A DNA stretch of 9,534 nucleotides from an uncultured Clostridia bacterium (lineage in GTDB: Bacteria; Bacillota; Clostridia; Christensenellales; Aristaeellaceae), in contig CAKTUS010000102.1 of assembly GCA_934621485.1 (NCBI GenBank), positions 1 to 9,534 of the forward strand, written 5' to 3'. This document shows, in pieces, positions 1 to 6,627 of this stretch. The stretch's first letter is position 1. Each line of letters starts with the position of its first letter. Made by a program: the position numbers and the translations under genes. The notes beneath the pieces were generated by a model. It was not told where the DNA came from. It saw only the letters and a program-made list of their open reading frames with translations, and did no database searches.

Positions 1-2217
1 GCAAAGGCGAAACGCGGCTACCTGCTCGGCTCCGGCCATTACATAGACAACCAGACTGCTGGTGGTGTTGTCGGGAATGATCGTCATTGTGACTCCGATG
101 TCCGTATTGTATTTTTCCGTTCCCGTTTCCTTTTCATGTACGGTCAGCCGGATTTCTTTCGCAAAGTCGTCCTTTGTGAGCAGCGTATTCCCTGCGTCGG
201 CTTTCTGACCGTCCATACCGATCAGGTATTGATAGATCCTGTTCACAATCTCCTTTTTCCCCGCTTCCGTCATCGAGAAGAGGCTGCCGCCCTGATAGTA
301 CTTGCCCACAACATCATCTGGACTCAGCCGTGTACTTCCGCTGTTTGCATAGTACCAGATGGCAGCCTGGGTGGCGGCTAACGCCATACCGTCCGTAATT
401 TGCGCTGACTGCTCAAGGGTTACGATGTTTGCCTCTACCAGCATTTGACGAAAGGCGTCCAGACTGCCGGTAGAAGGCGTGGACGGATCGGAGCCGGTGT
501 TCGCAACGCCCCAGTAACCGTTCAGCGCAATAGCGCGGAGCTTGTCCTCATGCTCGATAAAGTCCGCATCCTCCAGCCGCTGCATGTTGTAGGGCGCTCC
601 CGCTGCCGGAGAAACCTCGAAGTCGCTGCAATAGACATAGTATTTTTGGCCGTCGGCGCCTTGCAGAACAAACTGATGGGGCTGCCAGGTATCGACATCA
701 TCCGCCTTAATGCGAATGGCGCTTTCCAGACCATATTCGCCCAGCCATTGAAAATGCTGCTCCAGCGATGCGTTATATTCTTTGAGGACATAAGGGCGGT
801 TGTATAGATCTTTGTTGAGAATGATCGTTCCATCTCCAGCGTTGGCGACACCTGGCAGGAAGGTTGTCAGCGTGCCGGGATCGAACGACGAGCCATCCTC
901 CACCTGTCCCATCCAGCCCGTCACGGTACGATAACCGCCGGAAACAGACCCGCTTTTGCTGTCGCTTTCCCTTCGAACAACCGTGGTTTTTGTACTGGTC
1001 AGCTTCTTCAGGCCGTTTTCCAGTGTTTCCACATAAGTAGTCACCGCAGTATAGCGGCCAAGCACAGGATTGGAATATCGGACGGGAACGCCGTTTTCAA
1101 TGGTCGCCACCGTATAGCCGACAAGGTTGTTGCTTTCATTGCGGATTTCCATCAGCATTTCGCCGTTGTATATGTTCCCCTGCGCGTCAAGCTCCGGATC
1201 CGGTCGTACCGCCGGCGGCTGAGGAGGCTCATATTCGAGCTCCGTCCAACCTCCGTCCGCGTGAATAGCGGCCTGAGGGGGCGGTTCAGAGTGGAGCGTG
1301 GTGGTAACGGACGTGGACTCGGTTCGAGTTTTCTGGATGCTGTAAGCGGTAATGCGCCCCTGATTGTCCCGTCTGCAGGTTACGATTTCCGTTGTCACCG
1401 TGCCGTCGGGAAGAGAAATGATCCGTGTGTAGGTCGTGTCATGTTCATGGGTTTCTACCAAAATATTGGTAATGACGCCGCTATCTTCGCTGCTGCTTCC
1501 CCCTGTAAGCCATTCAGGCCCGGCTTCGCCGGTTGGCCGAACCCAGCTTGGAAGCCCTAGCGTGTCCTCGTTGAACCATGCGGCGGCGTCTTCTCTTTGC
1601 GTTTCCTCGCCGCCTGGCGTTAGCGTGACGGTAACATCCGGCACTTCGGTATGGACGTCAGGCTCGCCCACGCCAGTTTGTCCCACTCCGTTCTCCGTTT
1701 GAATTTCGGTTTCCGTTTCAGCAGCGGTGGTAGCTATTGTTGTCTGCCCCCCCCCCCGCATTTTTTCTGCATGAACCAGTTCGCCGTTCTGGCTCACGGT
1801 TTCTTCTGATTCGCTGTGTTCCTGCCCTTCAACAAGGATTCCGGGAGGGGGCTCTCCTTCGGGAGAAACGCCGAACCATTCGGTATCTGTAACGGTTGTC
1901 ATTATGACTTCGCCGGATGGGCCGGACTCTGTGGTTGTTTGCGTCGTTTCCGTTACCGCAGGATCGTCCGGCGTGCCTGCACCGGTGCTTTGAGCCGTTG
2001 GAGCGTTGTCTGCCTCCTGCTCCAGCGAAATGGTTACCGTCACTTCGTTTACGGATTCAACGCCTTCTGTTGAAGCAACGCCTGTTTCCCGGGTTTCAGC
2101 CGCAGACGAATGATTCGGCTCACCGGTCTGCTCTGCCAGAGCAACTGTGGCAAACAAGTTTGCGAACATCGTTATGCTTAACAAGCATGCCATAAGTATT
2201 CGGAAGGTTTTTGTCAT
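1..2217 (-). CDS. Thioester (TQXA/TED) domain surface adhesin, C-terminus off the window
   Basis: The frame is open from ATG at 2217 to the left edge: 739 codons, no stop seen. A ribosome binding site AAGGAGG (2225-2231) lies 7 nt before the ATG. Residues 1-28 form a signal peptide (basic start, hydrophobic core, likely cleavage ALA|EQ). Residues 29 to about 330 are Thr/Glu/Ser-rich and look like a stalk. The later part holds a thioester domain: YVYCSDF (Cys530) and ATQAAIW (Gln617), the Cys and Gln that in TQXA/TED adhesins of Gram-positive bacteria form an internal thioester able to bond covalently to host surface proteins. These motifs are seen; the bond and adhesion are inferred from the family. 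A G11 run encodes part of Arg154 and Gly155-157 (see repeat entry). The wall-anchoring signal, if present, lies outside the window. A class B sortase encoded 3.4 kb upstream on the same strand could anchor it. Family assignment is confident; ligand unknown. Confidence 0.88.
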   Translation of the reverse strand, partial: MTKTFRILMACLLSITMFANLFATVALAEQTGEPNHSSAAETRETGVASTEGVESVNEVTVTISLEQEADNAPTAQSTGAGTPDDPAVTETTQTTTESGPSGEVIMTTVTDTEWFGVSPEGEPPPGILVEGQEHSESEETVSQNGELVHAEKMRGGGQTTIATTAAETETEIQTENGVGQTGVGEPDVHTEVPDVTVTLTPGGEETQREDAAAWFNEDTLGLPSWVRPTGEAGPEWLTGGSSSEDSGVITNILVETHEHDTTYTRIISLPDGTVTTEIVTCRRDNQGRITAYSIQKTRTESTSVTTTLHSEPPPQAAIHADGGWTELEYEPPQPPAVRPDPELDAQGNIYNGEMLMEIRNESNNLVGYTVATIENGVPVRYSNPVLGRYTAVTTYVETLENGLKKLTSTKTTVVRRESDSKSGSVSGGYRTVTGWMGQVEDGSSFDPGTLTTFLPGVANAGDGTIILNKDLYNRPYVLKEYNASLEQHFQWLGEYGLESAIRIKADDVDTWQPHQFVLQGADGQKYYVYCSDFEVSPAAGAPYNMQRLEDADFIEHEDKLRAIALNGYWGVANTGSDPSTPSTGSLDAFRQMLVEANIVTLEQSAQITDGMALAATQAAIWYYANSGSTRLSPDDVVGKYYQGGSLFSMTEAGKKEIVNRIYQYLIGMDGQKADAGNTLLTKDDFAKEIRLTVHEKETGTEKYNTDIGVTMTIIPDNTTSSLVVYVMAGAEQVAAFRLC
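1747..1757 (-). repeat. G11 homopolymer inside the adhesin gene, candidate phase-variation tract
   Basis: Eleven C on the plus strand, hence eleven G on the coding strand, lie in the stalk region (residues 154-157 of the adhesin). With 11 G the frame is open through both sides. With 10 G the next codons run GGC AGA CAA CAA TAG; with 12 G a TGA follows 9 codons after the GCA. Either slip would leave a secreted fragment of about 160 residues without the thioester domain. Poly-G tracts of this length are the classic substrate of slipped-strand mispairing in contingency genes; that it actually varies here is inference. Confidence 0.75.
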
Positions 2218-2427
2218 GTCGTCGCCTCCTTACACATACAGGTCTGTTGTTTTTTCATACAAAATCATAAATCTGTAACAACGGAAACGCATCAGAAAAG
2301 AAACGGCATCAGAAGTATTGGAAGAAAAAAACGTACAGGAGCAATAGAATCGATACAATACAAGGAACAGAACAGCAAGCTAATCAATCACAAGCCTGGA
2401 CAAGCAAACCCACACAGGCTTTTCTCT
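2218..2427 (-). other. Long untranslated leader of the adhesin mRNA with a 5' hairpin and a direct repeat
   Basis: About 210 nt between the predicted start of transcription and the adhesin ATG, with no coding frame that I recognise. Near its 5' end is a 7-bp inverted repeat, AAGCCTG/CAGGCTT (2392-2398 and 2415-2421, 16-nt loop). Further down is a near-duplicate, GAAACGCATCAGAA (2284-2297) and GAAACGGCATCAGAA (2300-2314), as written on the plus strand. These could be mRNA structure or protein-binding sites. I do not recognise a known riboswitch class; the conserved cores of the cyclic-di-GMP riboswitches were looked for and not seen. Confidence 0.4.
2225..2231 (-). promoter_or_regulatory. Ribosome binding site of the thioester adhesin
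   Basis: AAGGAGG on the minus strand, 7 nt before the ATG at 2217. It fixes the start immediately ahead of a well-formed signal peptide. Confidence 0.85.
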
Positions 2428-2433
2428 AATTCA

Positions 2434-2461
2434 AGTTTATCATACTTCGAGCAGATGTCAA
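2434..2461 (-). promoter_or_regulatory. Sigma-A type promoter of the thioester adhesin gene
   Basis: On the minus strand a perfect TTGACA (2456-2461) is followed after 16 bp by TAAACT (2434-2439). Transcription would start near 2427, giving a leader of about 210 nt before the ATG. The -35 is perfect, the -10 matches 4 of 6 positions and the spacer is 1 bp short, so confidence is moderate. The non-coding setting between a terminator (2513-2559) and the adhesin gene fits. Confidence 0.6.
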
Positions 2462-2512
2462 TCCAGAGGCAAAGGAATTTTTAGGAAAAGTTAATCCTTC
2501 ACGTGCAGAAAT

Positions 2513-2559
2513 AAAAAAAGACGGAGAAACCCCGTTAAAATGCGCGGAGTTTCTCCGTC
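2513..2559 (-). terminator. Rho-independent terminator, minus strand
   Basis: A perfect 11-bp stem, GACGGAGAAAC (2520-2530) with GTTTCTCCGTC (2549-2559) and an 18-nt loop, is followed on the minus strand by seven T (2513-2519). It would end transcripts coming from the SH3 gene remnant side and insulate the adhesin promoter that lies just beyond. Confidence 0.8.
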
Positions 2560-2783
2560 AGGCCGTCAAAAAAGCTCGCCTGACGGCGGTCTTTTCTGCC
2601 GAGAAGCGCACTTTGCCTGCTCGCCTGCGGCTCGCCGGGCGGCAAAGAGCGTAAGGAAAGCCTTGCTGCGCAAGGCAGCCGAAACCGACGTACACGCCGC
2701 CGGGTTCGGAATCAAAATCGGAGGGCTGCGGCCCTCCGATACCTCTCAGGAGTTTTTCGACAGTCTGGCGGAGTTCCTCCGTT
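2544..2783. repeat. Hairpin-rich non-coding segment bounded by near-identical direct repeats
   Basis: About 240 bp without a convincing gene. Its ends carry the near-repeat GCGGAGTTTCTCCGTC (2544-2559) and GCGGAGTTCCTCCGTT (2768-2783), with 14 of 16 positions alike. Inside are several inverted repeats: GCCGTCA/TGACGGC (2562-2568, 2581-2587), GCCTTGC-TGC-GCAAGGC (2660-2676), and a perfect 10-bp stem (2717-2740). The density of short palindromes and GC-rich character resemble dispersed intergenic repeats of Bacillota genomes. The repeat identity is an inference that a genome-wide search would settle. Confidence 0.4.
2717..2740 (-). terminator. Strong hairpin, possible weak terminator
   Basis: ATCGGAGGGC (2717-2726) and GCCCTCCGAT (2731-2740) form a perfect 10-bp stem with a 4-nt loop. 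On the minus strand only three T follow the stem directly (2714-2716). It lies 55 nt beyond the stop of the SH3 remnant, so it may have been that gene's terminator, or it may be a repeat-element hairpin. Confidence 0.4.
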
Positions 2784-2794
2784 TCTTTGCAGAT

Positions 2795-3157
2795 TTATTC
2801 TGTCCAATCCAGCTGGATTCCCGATGAGCCCAGCCGCACCTTTTTTCCCTTGACAAAACCAAATTCGCCTTCGATATCCATCAGCCAGCCGATATCGCCG
2901 CGGGGGACGCAGACATAGAGCCAGTCGCCCACGCGCGCCAGCACATGCATACGCGTCCCGGCAGGCAGCGTGCGCAGGGTTTTGCCAAAAAGCAGCGCCC
3001 GGCTTTCTCGGAGGTCGCAGTCGCCGAAACATTCCGCCCTCGGCAAAGGAGAAACGCCGTTGACGCCGCCCTCGGCGGCAGAGCCTTCGTAGCGCACGTA
3101 GACGTTGGACATATAGCCCTCCAGAAGCCCGATGCGCACGTGCGCCCACGGATAGGG
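2795..3157 (-). pseudogene. 3' remnant of a multi-SH3-domain (SH3b) protein gene
   Basis: The minus frame opens right after an in-frame TAG (3158-3160) and ends with TAA (2795-2797). It encodes the tail of one SH3 module (WAHVRIGLLEGYMS), a linker, and a second module (CDLRESRALLFG, then GDWLYVCVPRGDIGWL). Bacterial SH3b modules of this kind bind cell-wall or other surface ligands in secreted Clostridia proteins. The first module is cut before its start, and no signal peptide or convincing start precedes it, so this looks like the end of a longer gene whose 5' part is gone. An internal ATG at 3112 has a GGAGG 5 nt upstream, but that GGAGG is itself part of the conserved coding motif. A short intact protein from there is possible but less likely. 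The upstream stretch 3161-3329 holds no recognisable coding sequence. Confidence 0.6.
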
Positions 3158-3329
3158 CTACAGACGGAAAGCTATCAAAGCGGTTCTGCCAACATGCTGT
3201 GGGTGTGATATGGAATCGGTCAACCGCTCAAGGGAAAAAACGAGACCTGCAAGCAGAACGACAAAAGCGCGAGAGCAACCGAGAGCCCATACAGCCGACA
3301 CCACAAAGCTATTTTCTACAAACTAATAT

Positions 3330-3357
3330 CCCGCGCAGATTTCATGGTCTGCGCGGG
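3330..3357 (-). terminator. Terminator of the sortase-surface protein operon
   Basis: CCCGCGCAGA (3330-3339) and TCTGCGCGGG (3348-3357) form a perfect 10-bp GC-rich stem with an 8-nt loop. It begins 7 nt past the stop codon of the surface protein gene. The following minus-strand bases are AT-rich (ATATTAGTTT) rather than a pure T run. Position and stem strength support termination of the operon here. Confidence 0.75.
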
Positions 3358-3364
3358 CGTGATT

Positions 3365-5653
3365 TTATTTCACCGACTTTTTTCGCTTGTCATCCCGTAG
3401 AACAAACAGCAGGACGCCGCTTACGCCCATCAGGCCCGCCACATAGGGCATGGGATCGCCTGTCTGAGGGCCATAGCTGGAATCATAAGCTCGGAAAGGC
3501 ACGCCCACATCCAATGGAATGGGCAAACTGTCAAAGCGATAGCACACATGGATGGGGTTGCCGTAGCTGTCGCGTTTGTACACAACCACTGAGCCGGTTA
3601 CAGGTACCTCCACCCGCTCGCCGGCCAAAACAGTGCTTATATACACCTTGAAGTCGCCGGTATTGCGGATACGGATAGCTTTTTTATTTTTATGATACTG
3701 GTCGTTTACCTGACCAGGAGTGCCGATTTGCAGGTAGTTTTTGCGTACCGTGTAGCCGGAACTGGCATAGCCGGAGGCGTAGAGGTTGGCGGACCTGCCG
3801 CTGTAAGCGTCGTTCCAATCCTCAATTCCCACCTGACCGCCTCGATTTTTATAGGTGGTGTTCTCCACAGCCAGCGTAGCGGCAAAGGAAACCTCCACCC
3901 TGGTATACAGGGGCAAATCGACGGCGTTGGGAGCCAGGGTCAGCGTATACGTGGTAACGCCGTCTTTGCTTGCTTGGGAGAGATTGGCATATTGGAAGTA
4001 GTCGATCTGCTTGAGAGCGCTGATATTGCCGGTAGAGCAGACAACGTTTTTCCAGTCGGTAGAACCGATTTCCTGATAGCTGACGGTAAACATGCTGTTG
4101 TGAATCCAGTTTACCTCATTCTTCCAAGCTACAGTGTTTTTGCCCAGGGCGTAACCGCTGATATCGTACTGCCAGTTGTCGCCCGCCACAGCTACGTAAC
4201 CGCCAACGTTGGTAGCGGTGCGTACCGGGTTTTGAGTTGTGTTATCAATCATCACTTGGGCGTCGGAAATGGTAATGACGTTCGTCAGAATGCAAATGCC
4301 ATCCTTCACCACCGGGATGCCGACGGCATACCAGCCGGCGGGAGTTACCTCCACTACACGGTAAATCAGAGCGTTTCCGTTGTCCGCCGTGTAGGCAGGC
4401 AGATCGGAAAAGGAAGCCGTCCAGCCGTTGGCCCGGCTTAACACGGCCTGTACAGAATTACCGCCGGCGTCCGTTACTGTTTCCCAGGTGGTTTCCTGAT
4501 CGGCGGAGCGTTGCAGGGTGATAATGCTTTGGGCATTGGCTAAGATCGATGGGCCGCCGGAAGCGGATACGTCGTTGCCGCTGTATAGCCAGACCTGCTG
4601 TACCGTTAGGTTTGTTACGGCTGGAGGATCCATAGGAGGTTTGTCGCTTTCAGCATGCCCATTTGTCTCAGAACTGCCGGTCTGATCTGGGTCAACGTTT
4701 GCGTTGGCGTTGGGAGTGGGAACATCGGCCTGATTCGCATCGCCGTTTGCGTTGGTGTTGGAATCATCGGTATGGTTTGCGTCACCGCTTGTGTTAGCGT
4801 TGGGGTCATCGGACTGATTCGGTGTGACGTTTGTATTGGTATTAGGATCATCGGACTGGGGCGCGTCGCCGCCTGCATTGGTATTGGGATCATCGGACTG
4901 TATTTGCTCCAAAGATTGATCGGCTTCAGCTTCTGGGATTATCGTTTTGACGTCGGGAACGACCAGCAGTTCTACGTCAATGACACAACGCAAATGGCTG
5001 TTGGTGCAGATAAACCCATAAGCATCCGCCTTGGCAGCAGTGGCATTCAGCTGCTTGTCGTAAGCATAGTTCAGATTTATGGAACCGTAAGCTGTTGCCT
5101 TCGCCCACAAGGAATAGTTTTTGGGCACCCCTTCCAGGGAAAACGAAATTCTGGCTGTGCCGCCAGATACCGGCTGGAGGGTTTTCTGATCCAGTCGTTT
5201 GGTGGAGCCGTTGGATGTTTCGGCGGTTAACACAACGGTTACATTTTTGCAGGAAGTTCCATTGTTCAGCTGTGGAAAATTTAATTCCACAATGTATTCA
5301 TCGCCGGAGGTATAGGTTTCCACTACAAGATCGCCATCGGATGGAGGATTTGTGGCGGGCGCAGAGTTTCCGGAAGGCTCGGGGTTGGACGCCGGCTTGG
5401 GATCGGCAGTCGGCTGAGAAACCGCAGTAGGCGTAGGGTCATCTCCGGACTCCAGGGATATATCCGACAGAGGAGCCGTAGCGTGTTCTGATCCGCTATG
5501 GGTTTCCGTCTGCTTTTCTTCCGCCATGGACGCAAACGGCTGCTCTTCCGCTTGTGACGGTGCCGCTTCCAATGCTTCCGTGGCCAAGGCCAGCGGACTT
5601 AGGCAGGAAAGCAGTAAAACCATACTCAGCAAAACAGCAAACCATTTTTTCAT
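3365..5653 (-). CDS. Cell-wall-anchored surface protein with Cna-B-like domain and PQTGD sorting signal
   Basis: 762 residues. Start ATG at 5653, with GGGGAGGG (5661-5668) 7 nt upstream and a 4-nt ATGA overlap with the sortase gene. Order of parts: signal peptide 1-25 (ALA|TEA); Ser/Pro/Glu-rich linker to about 105; an unassigned beta-rich-looking region about 107-245; a 14-residue Asp/Asn/Thr repeat region 253-324; a Cna-B-like domain about 348-460 (VQQVW, then ITLQ, GWTASFSDLPAY, YRVVEV, LTN); an unassigned region about 465-728; then PQTGD (729-733), a hydrophobic segment (about 737-752) and a basic tail ending KRKKSVK. The last three parts are a textbook sortase signal. The Cna-B-like domain keeps Glu435 and Asn458, but the usual isopeptide Lys of the first strand (VxKxW) is Gln353. 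Being co-transcribed with a class B sortase, it is the likely cognate substrate. Ligand and role (adhesion or surface scaffold) are not visible. Confidence 0.85.
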   Translation of the reverse strand: MKKWFAVLLSMVLLLSCLSPLALATEALEAAPSQAEEQPFASMAEEKQTETHSGSEHATAPLSDISLESGDDPTPTAVSQPTADPKPASNPEPSGNSAPATNPPSDGDLVVETYTSGDEYIVELNFPQLNNGTSCKNVTVVLTAETSNGSTKRLDQKTLQPVSGGTARISFSLEGVPKNYSLWAKATAYGSINLNYAYDKQLNATAAKADAYGFICTNSHLRCVIDVELLVVPDVKTIIPEAEADQSLEQIQSDDPNTNAGGDAPQSDDPNTNTNVTPNQSDDPNANTSGDANHTDDSNTNANGDANQADVPTPNANANVDPDQTGSSETNGHAESDKPPMDPPAVTNLTVQQVWLYSGNDVSASGGPSILANAQSIITLQRSADQETTWETVTDAGGNSVQAVLSRANGWTASFSDLPAYTADNGNALIYRVVEVTPAGWYAVGIPVVKDGICILTNVITISDAQVMIDNTTQNPVRTATNVGGYVAVAGDNWQYDISGYALGKNTVAWKNEVNWIHNSMFTVSYQEIGSTDWKNVVCSTGNISALKQIDYFQYANLSQASKDGVTTYTLTLAPNAVDLPLYTRVEVSFAATLAVENTTYKNRGGQVGIEDWNDAYSGRSANLYASGYASSGYTVRKNYLQIGTPGQVNDQYHKNKKAIRIRNTGDFKVYISTVLAGERVEVPVTGSVVVYKRDSYGNPIHVCYRFDSLPIPLDVGVPFRAYDSSYGPQTGDPMPYVAGLMGVSGVLLFVLRDDKRKKSVK
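4682..4897 (-). repeat. Coding tandem repeat, 42-bp unit, about five copies
   Basis: Residues 253-308 of the surface protein are four consecutive 14-residue units beginning SDDPNTN, SDDPNTN, SDDPNAN and TDDSNTN. A degenerate 16-residue fifth unit ends at residue 324. The DNA period is 42 bp; the plus-strand marker TCATCGGACTG recurs at exactly that spacing (4806, 4848, 4890). The units are acidic and Asn-rich, likely an extended spacer. The unit length is a multiple of three, so copy number can change without breaking the frame. Confidence 0.85.
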
Positions 5654-6546
5654 TTTGATTCCCTCCCCTCTGCTTCGGTAGGAGCTCGGGCAATGAGCAC
5701 CAAGCGGTTATAGTCGCTGGCATAGGCGCAGGTGCTGAGAACCAGTACCTGGTCGTTTTGCTCAATCTTGCCTTCTAGAATGCGGGCATATTGCTCCAAA
5801 TACTCGTTAAAGGCATCTACATTGGCCTGCACAGAGGTATCCAGCGGCCGATAGCAGGCCATGGAAGGCTTGGAGTTTTCCACCAGCAACAGGGGCAGCA
5901 CTGCGACGGCCTGATAGGTGGTACGGTTTTGCAAGGTATCCATTTGAATGGCTGCATGAGCTTTCAAGAAATCCTTGCTCGCATACTCATGCAAAACGGC
6001 GAACATTTGTCCGCTGCGCATATTGTGTCCAAAGAGAATTTTGCTGAGGGTTGGATTGGCCGGGTCGCATTGGTCATCCATAAAGGGCAGACCGGCGTTG
6101 CTGTAATTACCATCAAAATCCAGATGCAGATACTTTTCTTCCTTTTGTGGCGTGTGCATGACCGGATAATCTACCACTGTATCCTCAATGCGAAGCCAGC
6201 CGACCATATCTGCATTTTGCTTTGCCAAACCCTGATAATAAGCAAGAATCGGATCAAGGGTGGGGACTGCCTGCGTTGCCGGCACAGCGGCAGGTGTGGG
6301 AGTTGCTGCGGGAGGGGCGGAAGCCTGTGTGGGCTGAGCCGTTAGCGTCTGGGAATCCATTGCCGCCGGCGTGACAGGCAGATCGGTGGCCGTTGCCTGC
6401 TGTTCACGCAGAACAGATAAATCCGACTGGTAGCCTTGCAGGCTTTGGGCGTCTCGATTTGCACTAAGCGCATAACCAGAAAGCCAAACGGCGCAGCTTA
6501 CAAAAACCGTCATCGTGATCCTCCATAAAAATTTGCGTTTATTCAC
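5650..6546 (-). CDS. srtB: Class B sortase
   Basis: A transpeptidase that cleaves a C-terminal sorting motif and joins the surface protein to the peptidoglycan. I place the start at GTG 6546: AAAGGAG (6555-6561) lies 8 nt upstream, and the protein then opens with MNKRKFLWR and one membrane segment (about 10-28). An ATG further upstream at 6627 lacks this site. Length 298 residues. A Pro/Ala/Thr-rich linker (about 51-98) joins the anchor to the catalytic domain. Family features: GWLRIEDTVVDYPVM, YLHLDFDGNYS, FGHNMRSGQMF with His174, LSTC with Cys273, and YNRLVL with Arg281, the His/Cys/Arg catalytic set. The spacing of these blocks and the FGHNMR segment fit class B rather than class A. TGA overlaps the ATG of the surface protein gene, so translation is probably coupled. 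The long linker is unusual for the class. No convincing promoter could be picked out upstream. Confidence 0.9.
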   Translation of the reverse strand: MNKRKFLWRITMTVFVSCAVWLSGYALSANRDAQSLQGYQSDLSVLREQQATATDLPVTPAAMDSQTLTAQPTQASAPPAATPTPAAVPATQAVPTLDPILAYYQGLAKQNADMVGWLRIEDTVVDYPVMHTPQKEEKYLHLDFDGNYSNAGLPFMDDQCDPANPTLSKILFGHNMRSGQMFAVLHEYASKDFLKAHAAIQMDTLQNRTTYQAVAVLPLLLVENSKPSMACYRPLDTSVQANVDAFNEYLEQYARILEGKIEQNDQVLVLSTCAYASDYNRLVLIARAPTEAEGRESK

Positions 6547-6554
6547 GCAATCCG

Positions 6555-6561
6555 CTCCTTT
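6555..6561 (-). promoter_or_regulatory. Ribosome binding site deciding the sortase start
   Basis: AAAGGAG on the minus strand, 8 nt before GTG 6546. It selects the GTG over the ATG at 6627, and the resulting N-terminus is a normal basic-then-hydrophobic membrane anchor. Confidence 0.7.
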
Positions 6562-6627
6562 CTGAAAGGTCAAGGTCGAAGAAGTGAAAGGTCGTACAGT
6601 GATTTTGCTATTATTAAAACGTACCAA

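Noticed and set aside
1747..1757. Frameshift that would make the adhesin a pseudogene
   Set aside because: The frame was followed codon by codon on both sides of the G11 run and stays open, so the gene is intact as given.
2218..2427. Cyclic-di-GMP riboswitch in the adhesin leader
   Set aside because: Considered because such adhesin and sortase genes are so regulated in C. difficile, but the conserved core sequence motifs are not present.
2540..2827. 95-codon plus-strand frame
   Set aside because: It starts inside a terminator hairpin, runs antisense into the SH3 remnant and has no recognisable protein features; explained by GC-rich hairpin sequence.
3692..4441. 249-codon open frame on the plus strand
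   Set aside because: Antisense to the surface protein gene, which has signal peptide, domains and sorting signal in its own frame.
4655..5230. 191-codon plus-strand frame with Val/Ile/Cys-rich repeats
   Set aside because: It mirrors the 42-bp repeat on the opposite strand; repeats of period divisible by three keep several frames open.
6547..6627. Sortase start at ATG 6627
   Set aside because: It adds 27 residues before the membrane anchor with no ribosome binding site, while GTG 6546 has AAAGGAG at the right distance.
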